Source: Archangiaceae bacterium (GTDB taxonomy: Bacteria; Myxococcota; Myxococcia; Myxococcales; Myxococcaceae). Taken from it: 64,000 nt of DNA. Positions 53,542-61,860 of this stretch are shown piece by piece. The notes beneath the pieces are model-generated. The model made no database searches. It saw nothing but the letters and a program-made list of their open reading frames with translations, and was not told where the DNA came from. Position numbers and translations under genes: made by a program. The stretch's first letter is position 1, and each line of letters opens with the position of its first letter. The stretch is taken from contig JAACJQ010000307.1 of the NCBI GenBank assembly GCA_016879935.1, positions 1 to 64,000 of the forward strand, read 5' to 3'.

Positions 53542-55686
53542 TCAGGGCTGGCCGGCGCCGGTCGCGGCGGGCTTGCCCTTGAGTTCATCGACGATGCGCT
53601 GCGCGCCGTAGATCTTCTCGAGGGCCTCGAGAATGGCCGCCGAGTGCACCGCCACCGCGCGGTTCTGCGTCTCGTCGAAGCCGTAGTCACCGCCGAGCGA
53701 CTGAATGTTGCCGTCGAAGATGAGGCCGACGACTTCACGGTCCTTGTTCACCATGGGCGAGCCCGAGTTGCCGCCGATGATGTCGTTGGTGGTGGCCATG
53801 TTGAACGGCGTGTCGAGCGCGAGCTTCGACTTCGCCGAGAGCCAGGTCTTCGGCAGCGCGAACGGGTCGGCGCCGGTGTGACGCTCGAAGGCGCCCGCCA
53901 TCGTGGTGATCGGCTTCACGTCGCGGCCGTCCTCCTGGTAGCCCTTCACCGAGCCGTACGAGAGCCGCAGCGTGAACGTCGCGTCGGGGTAGATGCTCTG
54001 GCCGTAGACGGCGAAGCGGGCCTTGGCGAGCAGCTCCTGCTGCTTCTTGAGCGGGCCTTCGACCTCGTTCTCGAACTTCGTGCGAATCGCGCGCGCCTCG
54101 GCGTCGAAGCTGCGGGCGAACTCGATCATCGGGTCTTTCGAGGCGTCGATGACGGCCTTGCCGCCGTTGAACAGGGCGGTGCGGCTGAAGGTGTCGGGCG
54201 TCGCAGGCAGCGGCTTGCCCGTCTTGGGGTCCTTGCCGGGCTCGGCGGCCGCGAGCTGGTCGAGCCTGGTGCCATCGACGAGCGCCTTCGCGACCTCGGC
54301 GGGCGACTTCTGGCCGAGCATCTTCTTCACCATCGGGTGATCGGGCGAGAGGTCTTCACGAATCTTCGTGAGCGACCAGGTCAGCTTCGCGATCTCGAGC
54401 TCCTTGTACACGGGCGCGTTCGACAGCATCTGCGCCTTGAGCTGCGGCAGGCGCGAGTCGGTGAACTCCTTGAGGCGCTCGCCGTTGGGCTTGCCCGACT
54501 CCTCGGCGTAGCGAACGAGCGTGCGCGCCTTGCCGAACAGGTCGGAGTACGGGCCGCCTTCGAGCGCGCCATATTCCTTGCGCATGGCGTTCGCCTTCTT
54601 CGTGACGGTGGCGATCTCGTCCCACACCGCGCCGAACTCCTTCTTCAGCTTCGGGTTCGCGTTCACCTTCTTGCGGAAGTCGTCTTCGTTGGCCCTCAGC
54701 TTTCCGTAGAAGCCCGAGTCGGCGAGCGCGCCGTGGCGGCCCTTGAGCGCCTTGAACGCGTTCTCGACGCCGAACAGCGTGTCGTTGGAGTGCCGCTTCT
54801 GCTCGGGCCCGCGGTTCTGGTACTCGGTGATGAGGCCGCGAATCTCGCTCAGGCGGAACAGGCGCTGCGGCAGGCGGTAGTCACGATCGTCTTCGAGCTG
54901 CGAGACGGTGAGGCCGCGTGAGGTGCCGCCGGGGTTGCCCGACACGAAGGTGAGCTCGCCTTCCTTCGCGCCACCCGCCGACCACTTGAAGTACGTGTCG
55001 TTCTTCAGCGGTTTGCCGTCGGTGCCGTAGATGCGCACGAACGTCATGTCGAGGTCGTACCGGGGGAACATGAAGTTGTCGGGGTCGCCACCGAAGAAGG
55101 CGATCTGATCTTCGGGCGCCATCACCAGGCGCACGTCCTGGAAGCGGCGGTACTTGTAGAGGTCGTACTTGCCGCCCCGGTAGAGCGTCACGACGTCGCA
55201 GCGAAACTCGTCGCTCGTCGCGCACTCCTTCTCGATCTTCGCGATCTCGGTCTTCTGCGCGTCGGCGAACTTGTCGCCCGCGACGTTCTTCGTCGCGTCT
55301 TGCACGCGCCTGGTCACGTCGGTGATCTCGACGAGCTGGTTCATCTCCATCGCCGGGCACTTGGGCTCGTCGCCCAGCGTCTTGGCGAAGAAGCCGTCGC
55401 GGTTGAAGTCCTTCTTCTGCAGGCCCGAGAGGTTCTCGATGCACGTGCGGGCGCAGTGGTGATTCGTCATCACCAGGCCGTCGGCCGAGACGAGCGACGC
55501 CGAGCAGCCGCCCGCGATGCGCACCGAGGCGAGGCGAACCTGATCGAGCCACTCCTTCGTCGGCTCGAAGCCGTACTTCTTCTTCACCTCGGCCGAGGGG
55601 AAGTTGTTGAACGTCCACATGCCTTCGTCGGCGAGGACGGGCGCGGCGAGCACGAGGCTCGACAGCGCGACGATGCGCAGCTTCAT
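53542..55686 (-). CDS. S46-family dipeptidyl-peptidase
   Basis: The 714-residue periplasmic serine peptidase has a signal peptide ending VLA (19 residues). It opens with the family stretch DEGMWTFNNFP. The catalytic His is His77 in MTNHHC. The Ser is Ser641 in GGNSGSPMVN. The residue 18 positions after the Ser (Gly659 in FDGN) is the one that, in Porphyromonas DPP7/DPP11, is Gly for hydrophobic P1 and Arg for acidic P1, so a DPP7-like preference is expected. Such enzymes release dipeptides for uptake, useful to a proteolytic predator. Start ATG 55686 after TGGAG. It converges on the monooxygenase gene. Confidence 0.93.
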   Translation of the reverse strand: MKLRIVALSSLVLAAPVLADEGMWTFNNFPSAEVKKKYGFEPTKEWLDQVRLASVRIAGGCSASLVSADGLVMTNHHCARTCIENLSGLQKKDFNRDGFFAKTLGDEPKCPAMEMNQLVEITDVTRRVQDATKNVAGDKFADAQKTEIAKIEKECATSDEFRCDVVTLYRGGKYDLYKYRRFQDVRLVMAPEDQIAFFGGDPDNFMFPRYDLDMTFVRIYGTDGKPLKNDTYFKWSAGGAKEGELTFVSGNPGGTSRGLTVSQLEDDRDYRLPQRLFRLSEIRGLITEYQNRGPEQKRHSNDTLFGVENAFKALKGRHGALADSGFYGKLRANEDDFRKKVNANPKLKKEFGAVWDEIATVTKKANAMRKEYGALEGGPYSDLFGKARTLVRYAEESGKPNGERLKEFTDSRLPQLKAQMLSNAPVYKELEIAKLTWSLTKIREDLSPDHPMVKKMLGQKSPAEVAKALVDGTRLDQLAAAEPGKDPKTGKPLPATPDTFSRTALFNGGKAVIDASKDPMIEFARSFDAEARAIRTKFENEVEGPLKKQQELLAKARFAVYGQSIYPDATFTLRLSYGSVKGYQEDGRDVKPITTMAGAFERHTGADPFALPKTWLSAKSKLALDTPFNMATTNDIIGGNSGSPMVNKDREVVGLIFDGNIQSLGGDYGFDETQNRAVAVHSAAILEALEKIYGAQRIVDELKGKPAATGAGQP

Positions 55687-55810
55687 GGGCAGGCTCCAGG
55701 ACGGCGGGGGAGTGACGACGGGCGCCGAAATGCCCTCGCCAGCGCGGCGGGTCAAGGGCTCGTGCAGCGCGCGAACGATCTGCCACTCGACTGGCAGCGA
55801 CAGAAAATCG

Positions 55811-57010
55811 TCAGAAGAACGTCACGAAGCTGTTCACGAGGCCCGCGAGAATGAACGAGAGCACCACGCCCGTGCCGATGATCACCGTCTTCGGGTGTGC
55901 GTCGGCGCGGTGAATCGCCTCCTGCAGCATGCGCTTGGCGAAGGTGCGCTCGCACTGCACGTTCACGCGCCCGTCGACGATCTGCTGCATGGCTTTCAGC
56001 ATCTCAGGCACGTCTTGAAATCGTTTGGCCGGGTCCTTCTCGAAGCCCTTCAGCAGAAACCAGCCCAGCTCGGCCGGCACGCTCGGCTGATGCGGGCTCT
56101 GCTTGATGTCCCACATCTTCGGCGTCACCTGCTGCACCGCGGCCAGAATCTCGGGCATCTGCTCGAGTGAGCCGAGGTAGTGCTCGAGATACAGGAACTC
56201 GTGGAAGACGACCGCGAGCGAGTAGACGTCGCTGCGCACGTCGAGCTTGTCCTGCTCTCCGCGCGCCTGCTCGGGAGACATGTAGAGCGGCGTGCCCATC
56301 ACCGCGCCAGCCTGGGTCTGCAGGAGCGTGCCTTCACGAACGCTGTTGGTGATCGGCATCACCTCGCTCTTCGTGGCGAGGTTGCGGGCCAGGCCCCAGT
56401 CCATCACGGTCACTTCGCCGTACGGCCCCACCATGATGTTCGCCGGCTTGAGATCGCGGTGAATGATGCCCTGCTGGTGCGCGTAGGCCATCGCGTTGAG
56501 CACGCCGATGAAGACCTGCACGCGCACGTGAAACGGGAAGCGCTCGTGCATGGCTTTGTCGCCGGCTTTGAGCTTCTCGATGATCGACTCGAGGCTGTCG
56601 CCGCGCAGGTGCTTCATCACGAAGTAGTACCGGCCGCCTTCGTCGACGCCGACGTCGTGAACCGGAACGATGTTCGGGTGCTCGAGCGAGCCGACGATTC
56701 GAATCTCGTCGACGAAGCGCATCAGCAGGCCGAGATCCTGCTGCTCGGTGAGGCGCTTGATGGCGACGGTGCGCTCGATGTCGTGATCCTTCGCGAGCAC
56801 GACCTCTCCCATGCCGCCGCGACCGAGCGTGCCCAGCTCTTCGAAGCGCACCCGGCTGGTCGGTGTCGCTGTCGGCACCGGCCCGTTCCACTGCAGCCGC
56901 GGCAAGACCGTCGAGCGCCTGGCCTCACCCGGAAGCGTCACGGCCTGAGAGCGTTTTGCAGGGTTCACGACGGTGTCGGTTGGCCCGACGAGGTTGATGG
57001 TGTCGCTCAT
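55811..57010 (-). CDS. Ser/Thr protein kinase with C-terminal membrane anchor
   Basis: The 399-residue protein starts at ATG 57010. It has a short N-terminal lead and then a Hanks kinase domain (about 55-345): GTLGRGGMGEVVLAKD, TVAIKRL with the ATP lysine, and HRDLKPANIMVG. The metal-binding DFG is DWG (VMDWGLARN), a variant common in bacterial kinases. A single C-terminal membrane helix (VIIGTGVVLSFILAGLVNSF) tethers it with only a few residues outside, so it has no external sensor domain. The activation loop is long (EVMPITNSVREGTLLQTQAG). It is divergent from dprA across 110 bases. Confidence 0.92.
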   Translation of the reverse strand: MSDTINLVGPTDTVVNPAKRSQAVTLPGEARRSTVLPRLQWNGPVPTATPTSRVRFEELGTLGRGGMGEVVLAKDHDIERTVAIKRLTEQQDLGLLMRFVDEIRIVGSLEHPNIVPVHDVGVDEGGRYYFVMKHLRGDSLESIIEKLKAGDKAMHERFPFHVRVQVFIGVLNAMAYAHQQGIIHRDLKPANIMVGPYGEVTVMDWGLARNLATKSEVMPITNSVREGTLLQTQAGAVMGTPLYMSPEQARGEQDKLDVRSDVYSLAVVFHEFLYLEHYLGSLEQMPEILAAVQQVTPKMWDIKQSPHQPSVPAELGWFLLKGFEKDPAKRFQDVPEMLKAMQQIVDGRVNVQCERTFAKRMLQEAIHRADAHPKTVIIGTGVVLSFILAGLVNSFVTFF

Positions 57011-57120
57011 GGCACGCCCCGAAAGTGTCCGACGACGAATCGACGTCGGCGCCGACGGTAACACCGGGGCCCTGCACTGGCCGCGCTTACATGTCAGACC
57101 GGTCAGGTATCTGCTCGTGA

Positions 57121-58224
57121 ATGAACGAGCTGGAGCGGCGGGCGGTGCTGGCGTTGTGGTCGTGCGAGGGGGTCGGCCCTCAGGCGTTCGAGCGGCTGAT
57201 GCGGCTGGTGCCGGTCGCGCGGTGGCTGTCGACGCCGTGGCGAGAGCTGGTGGGGTTGCTCGACGTGAGCGCGTCGACGCGCGAGCACCTGCTGGCAGAC
57301 CGAACGCTCGAGGCCCGGCTCGTTGATCTCGAGAAGCGCCTCGCCGAGACCCGGCACCGTGTCTGCTTCAAGGGTGACCCGCAGTACCCGGCAGCGCTCG
57401 TCGCGGTTCGTTCGGCGCCGCCGCTGTTGTTCTACGCAGGGCCTGGCGCGGTCGATCAGATGCGCGGCCGCGTGGCGATCGTGGGCACCCGCAAGACCGA
57501 CTCCGACTGGCTGGCGTGGACGCGACGGTTCGGAACGACCTGCGCCCAGCAGAGCCTCGTCGTCGTCAGCGGCGCGGCCGAAGGCATCGACACGAACGCG
57601 CACCAGGGAGCGCTCGACGGTCGCGGCCTCACCTGGGCATTCGTCGCCAGCGGGCTCGATCAGATCGACCCGACGCCGAAGGAGATCGTCACCGCGCTCT
57701 ACCGTCGCGGCGGCACCGTCTTCAGCGAATACCCGCCCGGCGTGCGCGCCAACAAGGCGTCGTTCGTGCAGCGCAACCGCCTCATCTCGGGCAGCGCGCA
57801 GGTCGTGGTCTGCGTGCGCGGCGCAGCAGACTCTGGTGCACGGCACACGGCCGCTGCTGCGGTGACGCAGGGCAGGGCGCTGCTCGCGGTGCCTGGTGAT
57901 CCCCTTCGGCCGAAAGGCGGTGAGCTGAGTCGGCAGTTGCTCCGCGAAGGCGCGAGGCCCTGCTTCGACGTGAGCGACGTGCTCGCCGCAATGGGGCTGA
58001 TCGAGATGCCGCTGCCCGAAATCGTCGTGCCCGAGAAGGGTGAGGTGAGCGACGAAGCGCGCGCGGTCTTCGACGCTCTGCCCCCCGGCCTCTTCGACAT
58101 GGAGAAGGCCATCGCCGCGGCGCCTGCGTACTCCTCGGGAGCCGTCACGGCCGCGATGATGGAGCTCGAGATCTCAGGTTGGCTGGTCTCACGCAGCGGC
58201 AGGCGTTACGAAAAACGTGAGTGA
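57121..58224 (+). CDS. dprA: DNA-processing protein DprA
   Basis: DprA protects incoming single-stranded DNA during natural transformation and loads RecA. The 367-residue protein has an N-terminal SAM-like helical region, a Rossmann domain and a C-terminal winged helix. The Rossmann domain reads GRVAIVGTRKTD, VVSGAAEGIDTNAHQGAL, FVASGLDQIDPTP, NRLISGSAQVVVCV and LLAVPGDP. The winged helix starts near VFDALPPGLFDMEKA. Residues match the DprA signature closely. No comEC or comM is nearby. Start ATG 57121 after CTCGTGA; no clear ribosome binding site. Confidence 0.93.
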   Translation: MNELERRAVLALWSCEGVGPQAFERLMRLVPVARWLSTPWRELVGLLDVSASTREHLLADRTLEARLVDLEKRLAETRHRVCFKGDPQYPAALVAVRSAPPLLFYAGPGAVDQMRGRVAIVGTRKTDSDWLAWTRRFGTTCAQQSLVVVSGAAEGIDTNAHQGALDGRGLTWAFVASGLDQIDPTPKEIVTALYRRGGTVFSEYPPGVRANKASFVQRNRLISGSAQVVVCVRGAADSGARHTAAAAVTQGRALLAVPGDPLRPKGGELSRQLLREGARPCFDVSDVLAAMGLIEMPLPEIVVPEKGEVSDEARAVFDALPPGLFDMEKAIAAAPAYSSGAVTAAMMELEISGWLVSRSGRRYEKRE

Positions 58225-58242
58225 CCATCGGCCGTTCCTTTG

Positions 58243-58271
58243 TTGACGACCTCAGGGGTGCCAACTAGAAG
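58243..58271 (+). promoter_or_regulatory. Sigma-70-like promoter of the TolQ-TolR operon
   Basis: TTGACG (58243-58248; 5/6 match to TTGACA) is followed after exactly 17 bases by TAGAAG (58266-58271; 4/6 match to TATAAT). It lies about 45 bases upstream of the first motor gene, whose ribosome binding site (GAAAGGAAAT) is at 58297-58307. The gap after dprA otherwise holds nothing. Confidence 0.5.
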
Positions 58272-58315
58272 CTCATGGTCTTTCACCGTCGGGTTGAAAG
58301 GAAATCGACACTTCC

Positions 58316-59059
58316 ATGTCCGCCAGCATGATGGTTCACCAAGTTCTCGATCTGGTGCTGACCGCTGAACCAGCGCACGCAGCCGAAGGGTCCTTCAAGG
58401 ACTCGTTGGTCCTCTTCTTCAAAGAAGGTGGACCGTTCATGTTTGTGAACATCTTCTGGCTCTCGTGCGCGCTCGCGGTCACCATCGAGCGCGTCGTGAC
58501 GCTGATGTTCCGGTACAACCTGAACGCCGGCCCGTTCATGGAGCAGATCACCAAGCTCGTGCTCACCGGCAACCCGGACCGCGCGGTGAAGCTCTGTGGC
58601 GCCGCTCCCAACGCGCCGCTCGCCAAGGTCGTTCGTTCGGGCCTCACCCGCGCGAACCGTGGCGAAGTCGAAGTCGCCAAGGCGATCGAAGAGTCGATCC
58701 TCGAGCAGACGCCGCACATCACCGCCCGCATTCAGTGGCTGTGGTCGCTCGCCAACATCGCCACGCTCTTCGGCCTCATCGGCACCATCATCGGCCTCAT
58801 CGGTACGTTCAAGTCGCTCGGTAACGTGCCCGCCGACCAGAAGCAGGCCCTGCTCTCGAAGGGTATCTCGGAAGCAATGAACAACACCGCCTTCGGTCTC
58901 GGCATCGCCGTGACCTGCATCATCGCCCACCTCTTCCTCACGGCGTACGCGCGCCGCATGATCGAGGTCGTCGAACTGAATGCGATGAAGCTCGAGAACC
59001 TGCTGGCCCGGCGTGCTGCCGGTGAGACCAGCGCGATGGACTTCGAAAAGGCTTCCTGA
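58316..59059 (+). CDS. TolQ/ExbB/MotA-type proton channel subunit
   Basis: The 247-residue inner-membrane protein has three expected membrane segments: about residue 42-62 (FMFVNIFWLSCALAVTIE), about 140-165 (LANIATLFGLIGTIIGLIGT) and about 185-210 (FGLGIAVTCIIAHLFL). The conserved GLIGTIIGLIGTF and NTAFGLGIAVT stretches are typical of ExbB/TolQ. With the two following TolR-like proteins it forms a proton-driven motor. In myxobacteria such TolQ-TolR-TolR sets include the AglRQS gliding motor; others energise Tol or Ton systems. Which one this is cannot be settled from the window. Confidence 0.92.
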   Translation: MSASMMVHQVLDLVLTAEPAHAAEGSFKDSLVLFFKEGGPFMFVNIFWLSCALAVTIERVVTLMFRYNLNAGPFMEQITKLVLTGNPDRAVKLCGAAPNAPLAKVVRSGLTRANRGEVEVAKAIEESILEQTPHITARIQWLWSLANIATLFGLIGTIIGLIGTFKSLGNVPADQKQALLSKGISEAMNNTAFGLGIAVTCIIAHLFLTAYARRMIEVVELNAMKLENLLARRAAGETSAMDFEKAS

Positions 59060-59135
59060 CCGCCCGCTCGGTTGGGTGGGTTGGCTCTGGGGAACCTGAG
59101 CCGCCTCCCGCTGTCAGGGGCTTCAACGGTGCGAC

Positions 59136-59666
59136 ATGGCGTTCCACGTCTCCAAGCGCAAGCTGAAGCCGAAGGAAGAAGAGGAAGCGGGCGAGCTCAA
59201 CATCGTCCCGTACCTCGACATCCTCATGAACCTCATCATCTTCATGCTCCTGTCGATGTCGGGGCTGGCCACGTTCGGCATTCTGAACGTCAGCGCTCCC
59301 TCGTACGGTGGTGGCGGTGGTGGTGGGAACCCCGATGAGAAGCCGCCCCTTCTGCTGACCGTCGCGATCGCGAAGAACGGCTATTACATCGCCGCGACCG
59401 GTGGCGTGCTGCCAGGCATCGAGCAGACCGGAACGGCCGCTGAAGGCGCGCCGCCGACCATCGCGAAGAAGGGCGATGCCTACGACTACAACGCGCTCAA
59501 CGCGAAGATGAAGGAGATCAAGACCTCCTTCCCTGACGAGAGCAAAGTCATCATCGCCGCCGAAGCAGACACCTCGTACGAAGTGCTCATCGGAACGATG
59601 GATTCGACGCGCGAGACGAACGACAAGAAGCTGCTCTTCCCCGACGTCACGCTGGCGAGCTTCTAA
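59136..59666 (+). CDS. TolR/ExbD-type motor protein (first)
   Basis: The 176-residue protein has a short Lys/Glu-rich cytoplasmic lead, one membrane helix and a periplasmic domain. The helix carries the conserved proton-path Asp (ELNIVPYLDILMNLIIFML). The periplasmic part starts with a Gly-rich stretch (GGGGGGG) unlike most ExbD proteins, followed by the usual strand-helix pattern (LLTVAIAKNGYYI, VIIAAEADTSYEVLI). It should pair with the upstream TolQ-like subunit. The 76-base gap before it holds an inverted CAGGGG/CTCTGG-like patch but no strong signal. Confidence 0.9.
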   Translation: MAFHVSKRKLKPKEEEEAGELNIVPYLDILMNLIIFMLLSMSGLATFGILNVSAPSYGGGGGGGNPDEKPPLLLTVAIAKNGYYIAATGGVLPGIEQTGTAAEGAPPTIAKKGDAYDYNALNAKMKEIKTSFPDESKVIIAAEADTSYEVLIGTMDSTRETNDKKLLFPDVTLASF

Positions 59667-59677
59667 GGAACTGCACG

Positions 59678-60262
59678 ATGGCTTCCGCCGCGCACAACCC
59701 CGCCACCGAGCTCACCGAAGAGGACATCGCGCGCAACCGCTTCCGCAAGGCCATGGCCCGGAAGAAGCGCAAAGAGCGCGAGGCCGAAGGCGAGATCAAG
59801 GAACTCAACATCACCGCGATGATGGACATCATGACCATCATCCTCGTCTTCCTCATCAAGTCGTACACCGCCTCGTCGGTGACGATGACTGCCTCGGAAG
59901 ACATTCGTCCGCCGCTCTCGACGACGCGCCTGACGCCGAAAGACACCGTCGCCATCACCGTCACGCCGAAGCACATCATGGTCGGCGACAAGGTGAAGGC
60001 GACGCTCGAGAAGAACATGCAGCCCCGGAAGGAAGACACCCAGGGCAAGCTGATCGTGCCGCTCGATGCCGCGCTGAAGAAGGAAGTCGAGAAGCTCAAG
60101 TACATCGCCGAGCGCAACCCGAGCGCACCCTTCATGCACGAGGTCTCGATCATCGGAGACCGTCGCATTCCGTACGAAGTGCTCAGCTCGGTGCTGTACA
60201 CGGCCGGCCAGAACGAGCTCGAGAACTTTCGCTTCGTCGTGATCTCGAAGGCCGACGACTGA
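59678..60262 (+). CDS. TolR/ExbD-type motor protein (second)
   Basis: The 194-residue paralogue of the preceding protein has a longer, highly charged cytoplasmic lead (EEDIARNRFRKAMARKKRKE). The membrane helix carries the conserved Asp in ELNITAMMDIMTIILVFLI, followed by a periplasmic domain (VSIIGDRRIPYEVLSSVLY). Having two different TolR-type proteins with one TolQ-type protein is the AglRQS layout. It starts 11 bases after the first TolR gene and is the last gene of the motor operon; trmFO follows after 92 bases. Confidence 0.9.
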   Translation: MASAAHNPATELTEEDIARNRFRKAMARKKRKEREAEGEIKELNITAMMDIMTIILVFLIKSYTASSVTMTASEDIRPPLSTTRLTPKDTVAITVTPKHIMVGDKVKATLEKNMQPRKEDTQGKLIVPLDAALKKEVEKLKYIAERNPSAPFMHEVSIIGDRRIPYEVLSSVLYTAGQNELENFRFVVISKADD

Positions 60263-60321
60263 TTTGCTGAACGACCCGCTCCTTCGATGGGGCTTGCGGT
60301 CGAGCGGTCGTCACCTCTACA

Positions 60322-60350
60322 GCTCCTCGGTCGTCAGCACCTCGAGGAGC
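60322..60350 (+). promoter_or_regulatory. Stem-loop occluding the trmFO ribosome binding site
   Basis: GCTCCTCG (60322-60329) is perfectly complementary to CGAGGAGC (60343-60350), giving an eight-base-pair GC-rich stem with a 13-base loop. The 3' arm contains the GAGGAG ribosome binding site of trmFO, whose GTG start is at 60355. When folded, the site would be unavailable. This may limit translation or respond to a ligand, protein or temperature; no known riboswitch is recognised. Confidence 0.5.
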
Positions 60351-60354
60351 ACCC

Positions 60355-61740
60355 GTGTCCAACACTCCCATCACCGTCATCGGCGCCGGCCTCGCAGGGA
60401 GCGAGTGCGCGTATCAGCTCGCCCGGCTGGGCCACGACGTCGTGCTGCGTGAGCAGAAGCCCGTCAAACGGTCGCCGGCTCATCAGAGCAACACGTTCGC
60501 CGAGCTGGTGTGCTCGAACTCGATGCGCTCGGACAACCCCGAGAGCGCCATCGGCATGCGGCACGCCGAGCTGCGCCGAGTGGGCAGCGTCATTCTTCAC
60601 GCCGCCGACGCGAACCGGGTGCCTGCCGGAGATGCGCTCGCGGTCGAGCGTGAAGGCTTCTCGGCCGAGGTCACCCGCAAGCTGACGTCCACGGGGCGCA
60701 TCACGGTGGTGCCAGGAGAGGTGACTGAGATTCCCGATGGTGACGTCGTCTTCGCCACCGGGCCCCTCACCTCTGAGGCGCTCACCAGCGCGCTCGCCCG
60801 CTTCACCGGCGAGAAGCTCTATTTCTACGACGCCATCGCGCCCATCGTCGCCGGTGACTCCGTCGACATGTCGATTGCCTTTCGCGCCAGCCGCTACGGC
60901 AAGGGCGAGGGCGCCGACTACCTGAACCTGCCGATGAACAAAGAAGAGTACCTGCGCTTCGTCACCGAGGTGCGAGCCGGCCAGAAGGTGACGCCGCATG
61001 CCTTCGAAGAGCCGAAGTACTTCGAGGGCTGTCTGCCGATCGAGGTGATGGCCGAGCGTGGTGAGCGGGTGCTCGCGTTCGGGCCCATGAAGCCGGTGGG
61101 CCTGACGGATCCACGCACGGGGCGCTGGCCGTACGCCGTAGTGCAGTTGCGCATGGAGGATCGCGCCGGCACCGCGTGGAACCTGGTCGGCTTTCAGACG
61201 CGGCTCACCTGGCCCGAGCAGAAGCGCATCTTCGGCATGATCCCCGGCCTCCAGAACGCCGAGTGGGTGCGCATGGGCCAGATTCACCGCAACACGTTTC
61301 TCGATAGCCCGCGGCTGCTCACCCCGCAGCTCTGCCTCAAGTCAGAGCCGCGCCTCTTCTTCGCCGGGCAGATCACGGGCGTCGAGGGCTACGTCGAGTC
61401 CACCGCCTGCGGCTACCTCACCGCGCTCGCCGTGCATGCGCGTCGAACGGGCACGACCTTCGCTCCACCGCCGGGCACCACCGCGCTTGGCGCGCTCTAT
61501 CGCCACGTGACGGGAGAAGCCCACCCGCCCGACGCGCCGTACCAGCCCACCAACGTCGTGTTCGCGCTCTTCCCGCCCGTCGAGGGCCGCATGAAGAAGG
61601 CCGACAAACGCGTCGCCTACGCGGCGCGAGGTCGAGAGGCGTTCGATGCGTGGGCTCCGATGGCCCCGCACCCGGTCGCTCCGGCCATCGTCAGAGTGCC
61701 TCCGCCTGCGGCTGCTGCCGCCGTAACCGTCGCGCCCTGA
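60355..61740 (+). CDS. trmFO: Folate-dependent tRNA (uracil-54-C5)-methyltransferase TrmFO
   Basis: TrmFO makes 5-methyluridine at position 54 of tRNA using methylenetetrahydrofolate and FADH2. The 461-residue protein starts at GTG 60355 ([19 protein letters not shown], the FAD motif). Two Cys residues fall at 53 ([10 protein letters not shown]) and 226 ([14 protein letters not shown]), the positions of the catalytic Cys53 and Cys226 known from Bacillus subtilis TrmFO. Other family stretches are [16 protein letters not shown] and [12 protein letters not shown]. The last 25 residues are an Ala/Pro-rich extension. It is not part of the motor operon in function. Confidence 0.97.
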   Translation: MSNTPITVIGAGLAGSECAYQLARLGHDVVLREQKPVKRSPAHQSNTFAELVCSNSMRSDNPESAIGMRHAELRRVGSVILHAADANRVPAGDALAVEREGFSAEVTRKLTSTGRITVVPGEVTEIPDGDVVFATGPLTSEALTSALARFTGEKLYFYDAIAPIVAGDSVDMSIAFRASRYGKGEGADYLNLPMNKEEYLRFVTEVRAGQKVTPHAFEEPKYFEGCLPIEVMAERGERVLAFGPMKPVGLTDPRTGRWPYAVVQLRMEDRAGTAWNLVGFQTRLTWPEQKRIFGMIPGLQNAEWVRMGQIHRNTFLDSPRLLTPQLCLKSEPRLFFAGQITGVEGYVESTACGYLTALAVHARRTGTTFAPPPGTTALGALYRHVTGEAHPPDAPYQPTNVVFALFPPVEGRMKKADKRVAYAARGREAFDAWAPMAPHPVAPAIVRVPPPAAAAAVTVAP

Positions 61741-61860
61741 AGAGCGCGCCACGCACCCCGGGCAGTGCGCATTCGACGATGCAGCCGAACCTGGCGGCTC
61801 CGGCTGGTGTCTGTGCCTGCGTGGTTTGCGAGCCAGACAAGGTGTGGTTCAAGGAGCGCA

